Part shown: positions 43,434 to 51,329 of the stretch, piece after piece | Layout: the number at the start of each line of letters is the position of its first letter | Position numbering within the stretch: the first letter of the stretch is position 1 | The notes under the pieces: generated by a model | Databases searched by the model: none | Told to the model about the DNA's origin: nothing | The model's input: the letters and a program-made list of their open reading frames with translations, nothing else | NCBI RefSeq assembly: GCF_013359935.1 | Contig: NZ_JABMCB010000203.1 | Span: forward strand, 62,001 to 126,000 | Source of the DNA: Paenibacillus xylanilyticus | GTDB taxonomy: Bacteria > Bacillota > Bacilli > Paenibacillales > Paenibacillaceae | Reading direction: 5' to 3' | Length of the DNA stretch: 64,000 bases | Translations under genes and position numbers: made by a program

Positions 43434-46400
43434 GTGGAACGCATCAGACGATTTATCCGCGAACTGTCCGAACATCAGTGGCTGGAGCAAGTGGAGCTCC
43501 GCAGCTGGGAAATTACCCGCGCTTATTATGACGTGCCGGGAAAATATGAGAATCAAGGGCCTTATCCGGAGGGAGAAGGCCTCGATCGTTTTCCAAGCAC
43601 GCAGGGAACCACCTACTTTTTTCGGACGCATCTGGAGGTCCCTTCTTCCTGGAACCAGGCTCCATTCGGGCTTGTATTTGAATCGGGAGGCGAAGGTTTG
43701 CTGCGGGTGAACGGGCATTCTTATCAGGGTCTGGACCGCAATCATACGTACGTTACGCTGGACCCGTCCAGCATCGGCACGAATCCCAAGCTTGAAATCG
43801 AGCTGTTCGATCCGGTGCCTGAACCGGTGGATCCATTGAATCAACAGGCGGTTATTCAGCCGCCGATCACATCGATTGCCAGCTTGCTGGTAAGACCGAA
43901 CGAAGCGGTTCGGAGTCTGATGTATACGGTCATCATTGTGCGTGATTCGGCCGTGCTGCTGCCGGAAAGTGACTTCCGGAGGGTTCGTCTGCTGGAAGCC
44001 ATCTATCGTGCGATGGACCAATTTGTTGGCATGACAGATGAAGGGATTCAGCAGGGGAAGGGTATTCGCCATATTGAGGAGAGCCTGAGGCATCAGGTGC
44101 GCGAGATTGGCGGCAATGCGGAAGGGCTCGAACATATGGTGGGGCAGTCTCATATCGATATTGCCTGGTTATGGCCTGTGCGCGAGACCGTACGCAAAAC
44201 GAGTCGCACCTTTTCGACCGTGGATGCACTCATGAATGAATATCCGGACTATGTGTACTCCCAGAGTCAGCCCTTGCTGTATGCCTTTTTGAAGGAGCAT
44301 GATCCAGAATTGTATGCCCGGGTGAAGCAGCGGATTGCCGAAGGGCGCTGGGAGCTGGTTGGCGGCATGTGGGTTGAGCCGGATCTGAACATTCCAAGCG
44401 GAGAGTCCCTGATTCGCCAGATGTTATATGGTCAGCGTTTTTATATGGAGGAATTCGGCAGGACATCTCAGATTGAATGGCTGCCGGATACATTCGGGTA
44501 CTGTGCTTCCCTGCCTCAGATTTTGAAGCATGGCAAGGTGGACTATTTCATGACGACGAAGCTGGGATGGAACGATACGAATGTATTCCCATACGATCTC
44601 TTTCACTGGGTTGGCATTGACGGAACACCGATTCTTTCCTACCTCAATCATGGTGTCAATGAACACACATTACCGAAGGATATTCATGATCACTGGCAGT
44701 CCTATCGCGAAAAAGCGGCACATCCCGAGCATATGCTCCTGTATGGGCACGGAGATGGCGGCGGTGGGGTAACACGCGAGATGCTGGAGTACGTGGACCG
44801 GGCAGATTTGATGGTAGGACAGCCTGCAAGTCGCTACAGCACAGCCGCAGCTTTTTTTGCAGGAATTGAAGCAGGGCAGCCTGCACTTCCTGAATGGCAC
44901 GGTGATCTGTACCTGGAACTGCACCGGGGTACGTATACGACTCATGCACGCAACAAGCGAAACAACCGCAAAGCAGAGGTCCTGTATCGTGAAGCCGAGC
45001 TGTGGAATACACTCGCTCTACCGGACATGGAGGAGCAGGCAGAAGCCAAAGTGCGTTCGGCGCTGCATGATGGCTGGAAGCTGATTTTGCTGAATCAATT
45101 CCACGATATCATTCCTGGTTCAGCAATCACGGAATCATACGTGACTTCGGATGAGGAGTATGTACAAGTATTTGAACTGGGTAGAACCGGACTGGATCAA
45201 GGTGTTGCAGCATTGACGAAGGGCATTAACACGCAAGGTCCAGAGGGTTCAGTGGCCTATGTTGTGTTTAACAGTCTGGGCTGGAAACGCAGTTCAGTCG
45301 TTCAGCTCCCCTTGCACGATGGAATTGATCGTTACGCAATAGATGAAGAGGGTCAGCGTCTGCGGATGGATCGGGAGGATGGAACCATTTCAATTCTCGT
45401 GACGGACATCCCGGCGTTTGGATATAAGACGATTTGGCTGGTACCGGAAAATACAAGGGAAACGAATGTACGCGAAATGATGAACCTTGCCGGGCAACCG
45501 ACCTTTAACGATACCTGGAATACCGCATTTTATCATATTCAGTTTAACGAACGTGGAGAGATCACTCGCCTGTGGGATAAAACTGCAGAACGAGAGATGC
45601 TGAAGCCGGGTGAACGGGGCAATCAATTTCACTTTTTCCATGACCGTCCAACGCTCTGGGATGCATGGGATATTGACAGCCGTTATGAAGAACAGATTGC
45701 TGGCGAAGTGGAACTCTTGGAGAAAAAGCTGGTGCTGGCCGGTACAACGAAGGATGTACTGCGGTTCCGCTGGAAGCTCCATCAATCGGTGATTACGCAA
45801 GATATCGTCTTCTACCATGATTCACGGCGGATTGACTTCCAGACACAGGTGAGCTGGAATGAAAATCACAAGCTCCTGAAAGTTGGTTTTCCAATCGATG
45901 TGGTGACCTCCAAGGCAACATTTGAGATTCCCTTTGGCGCACTGGAACGTCCAACGCATCGCAACACCAGCTGGGAACAGGCTCAGTATGAAGTTTGTGG
46001 ACATCGGTTCGCAGATGTATCGGAATATGGATACGGCGTGAGTCTGCTCAACGATTGCAAATACGGGTATGACGTACAGGGAAGCACAATCCGTTTGTCC
46101 CTGCTGCGTGCACCAAAGTGGCCTGACCGGACGGCCGATCTGGGAGAACATGAATTCACGTATTCCCTGTATCCACACGAAGGAGATTGGCGAAGTGCAC
46201 ATACGGTACGTCAGGCTGCCGAGCTGAATCATGAGGTGACGGTACAGCAGGCGGAGCGGGAACAACAGAGTACGGAGAAAGCAGTAACTACTGCCGCTCA
46301 CACTCGCCCGGCAACCGGAGCATGGATTGATTTTGATAGCAAGCACGTCATTCTGGATACGGTCAAAATGGCAGAGGATGGACACGGCACGGTACTTCGT

Positions 46401-46574
46401 TTCTATGAATCTTCAGGCAAACGTGAACGTGTAACCTTGCAATGGCCGCATGCCTTTGAACTAGCCTGTCTTTCCAACGCGTTGGAAGAAGCGGGCGAGC
46501 CGCTGACCAGTACTGATGGTCAGATTACGTTATCTTTTAAACCTTACGAAATCAAAACCGTGCTGCTGCGGTAA
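43434..46574 (+). CDS. Alpha-mannosidase, GH38, large (MAN2C1/Ams1-like)
   Basis: A 1046-residue cytoplasmic zinc enzyme with an N-terminal beta domain before the catalytic barrel, as in Ams1/MAN2C1. Zinc ligands H240/D242 (GQSHIDIAWLWP) and nucleophile D352 (WLPDTFGYCASLPQIL), LYGHGDGGGG, and LNQFHDIIPGSAI follow. Start GTG 43434 with AAAGGAGG upstream, 4 bp after the GH3 stop. Predicted to trim terminal alpha-mannose of imported glycans. It is a different subfamily from the second GH38 at 51330. Confidence 0.93.
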   Translation: MERIRRFIRELSEHQWLEQVELRSWEITRAYYDVPGKYENQGPYPEGEGLDRFPSTQGTTYFFRTHLEVPSSWNQAPFGLVFESGGEGLLRVNGHSYQGLDRNHTYVTLDPSSIGTNPKLEIELFDPVPEPVDPLNQQAVIQPPITSIASLLVRPNEAVRSLMYTVIIVRDSAVLLPESDFRRVRLLEAIYRAMDQFVGMTDEGIQQGKGIRHIEESLRHQVREIGGNAEGLEHMVGQSHIDIAWLWPVRETVRKTSRTFSTVDALMNEYPDYVYSQSQPLLYAFLKEHDPELYARVKQRIAEGRWELVGGMWVEPDLNIPSGESLIRQMLYGQRFYMEEFGRTSQIEWLPDTFGYCASLPQILKHGKVDYFMTTKLGWNDTNVFPYDLFHWVGIDGTPILSYLNHGVNEHTLPKDIHDHWQSYREKAAHPEHMLLYGHGDGGGGVTREMLEYVDRADLMVGQPASRYSTAAAFFAGIEAGQPALPEWHGDLYLELHRGTYTTHARNKRNNRKAEVLYREAELWNTLALPDMEEQAEAKVRSALHDGWKLILLNQFHDIIPGSAITESYVTSDEEYVQVFELGRTGLDQGVAALTKGINTQGPEGSVAYVVFNSLGWKRSSVVQLPLHDGIDRYAIDEEGQRLRMDREDGTISILVTDIPAFGYKTIWLVPENTRETNVREMMNLAGQPTFNDTWNTAFYHIQFNERGEITRLWDKTAEREMLKPGERGNQFHFFHDRPTLWDAWDIDSRYEEQIAGEVELLEKKLVLAGTTKDVLRFRWKLHQSVITQDIVFYHDSRRIDFQTQVSWNENHKLLKVGFPIDVVTSKATFEIPFGALERPTHRNTSWEQAQYEVCGHRFADVSEYGYGVSLLNDCKYGYDVQGSTIRLSLLRAPKWPDRTADLGEHEFTYSLYPHEGDWRSAHTVRQAAELNHEVTVQQAEREQQSTEKAVTTAAHTRPATGAWIDFDSKHVILDTVKMAEDGHGTVLRFYESSGKRERVTLQWPHAFELACLSNALEEAGEPLTSTDGQITLSFKPYEIKTVLLR

Positions 46575-46620
46575 ACCTTTTTGAAATATCTTTGAGCTAT
46601 GTAAGATGTACTGAAAATGA

Positions 46621-46775
46621 TATTTACACGTTAACGAAGAGTGCAGAACCAGTCTGGAGAAGCAGAGCGGTCGCGTTTATCACGGGATTTTTCCCTTTGG
46701 AGAAGGGAATCCAAAAAATCCGGGGATAACAGCGATCGGAAGATGGTACTGCAATCGTAGTGGCTAAGTGTAAAG
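46621..46775 (+). repeat. Structured intergenic repeat, copy A
   Basis: About 155 bp between GH38 and GH125. Ends are TTTACAC and GTGTAAA (perfect inverted). It has a central stem (TTTATC.CGGGATTTTTCCC with GGGAA...AAATCCGGGGATAAC) and the words CAGAACC, GCGATCGGA and GGTACTG. Matches copy B at 56241-56393 along its whole length. See findings. Confidence 0.75.
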
Positions 46776-46835
46776 TTTATGGGTTCATCTTATATAGCTA
46801 CACTATTCAATACGTTTAAGGAGTTGCACTCATCC

Positions 46836-48155
46836 ATGGAACAATTCAGATTACCCAAAATACCCATGCCGCCCGTTGCATTGCCGCAATCCATTCAGGC
46901 AGTGATCGCAGAAGCGGAACAGAAGCTGGCTCACAGACCGAAGCTGCTTCAGCTGTTCAAGAACTGTTTTCCCAATACAATCGAAACGACGACGAAGCTG
47001 ATGGAGGATGGCACGACTTTTGTTATCACCGGGGATATTCCGGCTTCCTGGCTGCGCGATTCCGTGGAACAGGTTGTACATTACATTCCGTTTGCGAAGG
47101 AAGATGAGGACCTGCAGCGGATCATCGGCGGGCTGATCAAGCGCCATATCCAGTATGTTCATATTGATCCGTATGCCAATGCCTTCAATGAGACAGCCAA
47201 TGACTGGCATTGGAACACCACGGATGAGACCGACATGTCGCCATGGGTGTGGGAACGCAAATTCGAGATTGATTCGCTCTGCTTTGTTATACGGTTGGCC
47301 TATTTATATTGGAAGGAAACCGAGCTGACCGACATTTTCGATTCAAGCTTCAAGGCAGCGATGCGCAAAATCGTGGACCTGTTCAAAGTGGAACAGCATC
47401 ACATGGAACAATCTCCATATCGCTTCACGCGGAATAACGGCATTCCGACAGACTCTCTCCGTAATCACGGGAAGGGCATGCCGGTCAACTATACGGGCAT
47501 GATCTGGTCCGGCTTCCGTTCCAGCGACGATGCATGCGATTTTCACTACAACATTCCAGGCAACATGTTTGCGGTTGTAGCTTTGCGCCAGATGCAGGAG
47601 TTCGCCGAGTGGGTGTTCCGGGATATGGCGCTGCTGCAGGAGCTTAAGGATCTGGAGCAGGACGTGGATCACGGCATTCAGCTGTACGGTATTTATCGTC
47701 ATCCGGAATTCGGGCCCATCTATGCGTACGAGACGGATGGTTTCGGCAATTACTGTCTCATGGACGATGCCGGTACACCAGGACTGATGTCCATTCCGTA
47801 CCTGGGTTACGTAACAGCAGATGATCCGATCTACCAAAATACCCGCCGTTTTGCTCTGAGCAAAGAGAACCCGTTCTATTACGAGGGCAAGGTTGCGAAG
47901 GGGATCGGCAGCCCGCATACACCGCCGGATTATATCTGGCATATGGGTTTATCCATGCAGGGACTAACGGCACAGTCTGCCGAGGAGAAGCTGGAAATCA
48001 TTCGCATGCTCGAAGCGACGGATGCAGATACAGGTTACATGCATGAAGGCTTTCACGCCGATGATCCGACGATTTTTACAAGAAAATGGTTTGCATGGTC
48101 CAACAGCCTATTCTCCCAGTTGGTCTATAAATCCATGAAGGATGGCCTGTTATGA
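46836..48155 (+). CDS. Exo-alpha-1,6-mannosidase, GH125
   Basis: A 439-residue cytoplasmic enzyme, the usual GH125 size. Signature DIPASWLRDSVEQV, NDWHWNTTDETDMSPWVWERKFEIDS, GMIWSGFRSSDDACDFHYNIPGNMFA and EGFHADDPTIFTRKWFAWSNSLFSQL. Removes alpha-1,6-linked mannose with inversion (known for the family). ATG 46836 with AAGGAG 12 nt upstream, somewhat distant. Its stop overlaps the next start (ATGA), so the two are coupled. Confidence 0.92.
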   Translation: MEQFRLPKIPMPPVALPQSIQAVIAEAEQKLAHRPKLLQLFKNCFPNTIETTTKLMEDGTTFVITGDIPASWLRDSVEQVVHYIPFAKEDEDLQRIIGGLIKRHIQYVHIDPYANAFNETANDWHWNTTDETDMSPWVWERKFEIDSLCFVIRLAYLYWKETELTDIFDSSFKAAMRKIVDLFKVEQHHMEQSPYRFTRNNGIPTDSLRNHGKGMPVNYTGMIWSGFRSSDDACDFHYNIPGNMFAVVALRQMQEFAEWVFRDMALLQELKDLEQDVDHGIQLYGIYRHPEFGPIYAYETDGFGNYCLMDDAGTPGLMSIPYLGYVTADDPIYQNTRRFALSKENPFYYEGKVAKGIGSPHTPPDYIWHMGLSMQGLTAQSAEEKLEIIRMLEATDADTGYMHEGFHADDPTIFTRKWFAWSNSLFSQLVYKSMKDGLL

Positions 48156-51100
48156 GCCGTGCACATGTGAATGACCAAAAGCTGATTGTTTTCTCCGATC
48201 CGGATTTTCCGGTGGAAGGCCAATTGCCATCCCGTCAGGTTCTGGATGCATGGCAAGGTGCTGAAGAGATTGTCGTTGCAGGTGCAGGCGAACTGGCTGA
48301 GGTGTTGAAAGCAGCTGCAGGCAAGGGCTGTCTGGTGAATCTGCATGCACCCTATTTCCCCAAATCCGCCTGGACGGAAATTGCAGCCTATCTGCATCAG
48401 GGAGGAAGCCTGATCAGTGTGGGTGGAGCTCCCTTCAAGCGTCCTGTCCGGGATGAGGATGGAGCTTGGGTTGTGGAGTCAGAGCAGACCGCGTATCACC
48501 AGGAACTTTATATTCATGAGGCGCTGAACGTATCTTCAGCGAACGTACAAACCTACACATCCTCTGTGCAGATCCCGCTGCTTGCTGGCAAAGAGGGACT
48601 GTTCGAGATTGCAGACACGTGGAATCTGGTCCCGCATACCACCAAATCCAGTGACCTTCCTCACCAGATGGGGTCGGCCGGGCCAATGAGCACGCAGATC
48701 TATCCGCTGCTTTGCGGAGTGAGCAAGGATGGACGCAGCATCGCTGCTCCGGTCGTCCTGTGGGAGAACTCCCGCAGTACGTTTGCCGGTTCACGATGGA
48801 TTTTTGTGCATCTGCCGCTGACTGCTTCGTTCTGGGAGGAGAACGGTGCTGCCGAGCTTGTGAAGTGGGCACAATTCTGTGCCAAAGGGGTAACCGAACT
48901 GTCCCTGAAACCGAACTATGCCTCTTACGAACCAGGTGAACGGGCTGTGCTTACCCTTCAGGGCCAGATTCTACAGCGGGCAGGACACAGACGCACAGCG
49001 TCCGAGCGGTGGACATTTGACCTGACCGTTGAACGGGAGGATCGCACAAGTGGCACAGCTGAGAAGGTATGGAGCCATCGGCTGGAGATGGAACTTTCCG
49101 GAGAGCAGCAGTTTGCACGCCTCCCACTCCCGGTTTCAGTAGAGAGTGGGCTGTACCGGATCGTATGCCGTGCGGTAGCACCTGACGGGGAAGTCCGGAT
49201 CTTGCGCCAAGGTTTCTGGGGCCAGGATGCTGCATTGCTGGCAGAAGGGGAAGTCATTACCCGCAGCAGAGATTATTTCGTAAAAGATGGACGACCCCTG
49301 CCTGTAGTGGGCATGACGTACATGACCTCCGATGTTGCCCGGAAATTTCTATTTCTACCGAATGCCGACGTATGGGATCGGGACATGGCACAGATGGCGA
49401 AAGCCGGGATTAACTGGATTCGGACCGGAATTTGGACGGCCTATCGCAATATGATGCAGGTGGATGGCCACATGGCAGAGGATGTGCTGCGTACCATTGA
49501 TGCATTCCTGTTAACGGCGAAACGCCACGGCCTGCAGGTAACGTTCACTTTCTTCTCCTTTACACCGGAAACGTGGGAAGGAACAAATCCATATTTGGAC
49601 CCGCAAAGTGTCGATGCACAGAAGCGTTTCATCCGCAGCATCGTCAGTCGGCATACGCATACCACGCATGTGGATTGGGATCTGATCAACGAGCCATCCA
49701 TGTTCGACCCGGTGCGCATCTTCTCAGCTGGCCCGCGTTCGGCCAGGGATTCGCATGAACAGCAGGCTTTTATCGATTGGCTTCAGCAGCGGCATAAAAC
49801 AATTGAAGCACTGCAGGAGGCATGGAACATGTCACCGAAGCAGCTTCCGAACTTTGCGGCCGCGGTCATCCCGGAGCCGGAAGAGATTAATTTTGATGTA
49901 CAGGACATGCACAAGGCCAAAAAAGGAACCCGCTGGCTCGATTATTGTCTCTTTTCCATGGAGATGCACAATGTCTGGGCAAGAGAGCTCGTAGGAACAA
50001 TCAAGGATCTGGTACCAGATCATTTGGTCACTGTGGGGCAGGACGAAGCCCTTGGTGCACAGCGTCCTTCACCGTTCTTCTATGAACGCGAAGTGGATTA
50101 CACAACCGTACATTCCTGGTGGCTGAACGATGATCTGGTTTGGGACGGCATTTTCACCAAAACACCACACAAACCAAATCTCATCCAGGAAACGGGCATC
50201 ATGTATGTGGAAACCCCGGATGGCCGGGCCAAACGCACGGAAGAAGAACTGCGCGGCATTCTGGAACGCAAATATGCCTATGCATTCTCAACTGGCGGTG
50301 CAGGAGCAGTGCAATGGATCTGGAATACCAACTTCTACATGGATAATGCCAATGAGTCTCATATCGGGGCGCTTCGTGCAGATGGTACAGAAAAGCCGGA
50401 GGCCGATGTGTCTTATGATTTTGGCCGGTTCATGCACAAGGTTCGTGACCTCTTCGAAGATCGTGAGCTGGAGGAAATTGCGGTGGTATTCCCATACTCC
50501 AATGACTTCTCCAACCGTTCCCTGGCCTATGATGCAACAACCAAGCTTACTCGTGTGATGTCCTATGATCTGAAACTGCCGTTCCGTGCCTTATCGGAAT
50601 ATCATCTGGAGGCGCTTGAGCAGCAGCCGCCGAAGCTGATTATCGTACCGAGTCCACACAATATGGATGACGACGCACTAAGCCAACTGCTCGCGTTCAC
50701 GGAGAAGGAAGGAGCGACCCTGCTCATCACTGGACCACTGGGGCTGGACGCATACTGGAAGGCAAGTGACCGGGCAGATCATATCGTGGGTAAACGCAGT
50801 CTGGGTAACGTGCAGCGAGAAGAGCTGCTGAACATTAATGGAGTGAATCACCGTGTGACCTATGGACGGCGCCGTATTGCCGAAGTGGCGAAGGAGTCCT
50901 TGCTTCATGGGGATAATACTACACCAGATGAAGTAACCGTTCTGCCATGGGGAAAAGGGAAGTTAATATGGACCCCACTGCCGCTGGAGTTAAACGGACG
51001 GGATGAGCCACTTGCGGAATTATATCGTTATGCGATTGGAATTGCGGGTATCCAACAGGAGCTGGAATGGAATGCCTTCGGTGACATTGCAGGAATCTAC

Positions 51101-51325
51101 GGACGGAAGCTGAGTTTTCCAAAAGGACATCTGTATGTGTTTGTATCAGAGTCTGCCCTAACTCATGAGGTAAACGTCAGAGACCGTCGTACAGGTACCT
51201 CATATGCGTTCCGATTGGAGAGAAATCGTTCTGTGCTTTTCACCACAGATGCTTCAGGAAATCTGCAGACCGTGTATCGTCCGGATGAGGTTGAGATTGT
51301 ACAACAAGCTGGAGAGGTGGGATAA
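48152..51325 (+). CDS. Large clan GH-A glycosidase of uncertain family; candidate beta-mannosidase
   Basis: A 1057-residue cytoplasmic protein. Residues 1-230 look like a flavodoxin/glutamine-amidotransferase-type domain, 245-365 beta-rich, then a TIM barrel about 375-760 with acid/base E514 in WDLINEPS and likely nucleophile E680 in NLIQETG, and a C-terminal trimerisation-like domain (780-900) and small beta tail. This order resembles GH42/GH164-type enzymes; no zinc Cys4 as in many GH42. All alpha-mannose linkages and the chitobiose cut are covered by neighbours, while the Man-beta-1,4-GlcNAc bond is not, so I infer a beta-mannosidase. ATG 48152 is coupled to the GH125 stop. Confidence 0.75.
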   Translation: MSRAHVNDQKLIVFSDPDFPVEGQLPSRQVLDAWQGAEEIVVAGAGELAEVLKAAAGKGCLVNLHAPYFPKSAWTEIAAYLHQGGSLISVGGAPFKRPVRDEDGAWVVESEQTAYHQELYIHEALNVSSANVQTYTSSVQIPLLAGKEGLFEIADTWNLVPHTTKSSDLPHQMGSAGPMSTQIYPLLCGVSKDGRSIAAPVVLWENSRSTFAGSRWIFVHLPLTASFWEENGAAELVKWAQFCAKGVTELSLKPNYASYEPGERAVLTLQGQILQRAGHRRTASERWTFDLTVEREDRTSGTAEKVWSHRLEMELSGEQQFARLPLPVSVESGLYRIVCRAVAPDGEVRILRQGFWGQDAALLAEGEVITRSRDYFVKDGRPLPVVGMTYMTSDVARKFLFLPNADVWDRDMAQMAKAGINWIRTGIWTAYRNMMQVDGHMAEDVLRTIDAFLLTAKRHGLQVTFTFFSFTPETWEGTNPYLDPQSVDAQKRFIRSIVSRHTHTTHVDWDLINEPSMFDPVRIFSAGPRSARDSHEQQAFIDWLQQRHKTIEALQEAWNMSPKQLPNFAAAVIPEPEEINFDVQDMHKAKKGTRWLDYCLFSMEMHNVWARELVGTIKDLVPDHLVTVGQDEALGAQRPSPFFYEREVDYTTVHSWWLNDDLVWDGIFTKTPHKPNLIQETGIMYVETPDGRAKRTEEELRGILERKYAYAFSTGGAGAVQWIWNTNFYMDNANESHIGALRADGTEKPEADVSYDFGRFMHKVRDLFEDRELEEIAVVFPYSNDFSNRSLAYDATTKLTRVMSYDLKLPFRALSEYHLEALEQQPPKLIIVPSPHNMDDDALSQLLAFTEKEGATLLITGPLGLDAYWKASDRADHIVGKRSLGNVQREELLNINGVNHRVTYGRRRIAEVAKESLLHGDNTTPDEVTVLPWGKGKLIWTPLPLELNGRDEPLAELYRYAIGIAGIQQELEWNAFGDIAGIYGRKLSFPKGHLYVFVSESALTHEVNVRDRRTGTSYAFRLERNRSVLFTTDASGNLQTVYRPDEVEIVQQAGEVG

Positions 51326-51329
51326 CGCA

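Noticed and set aside
43209..44153. 314-codon minus-strand frame over GH3/GH38
   Set aside because: Antisense shadow of two clear glycosidase genes; no family resemblance.
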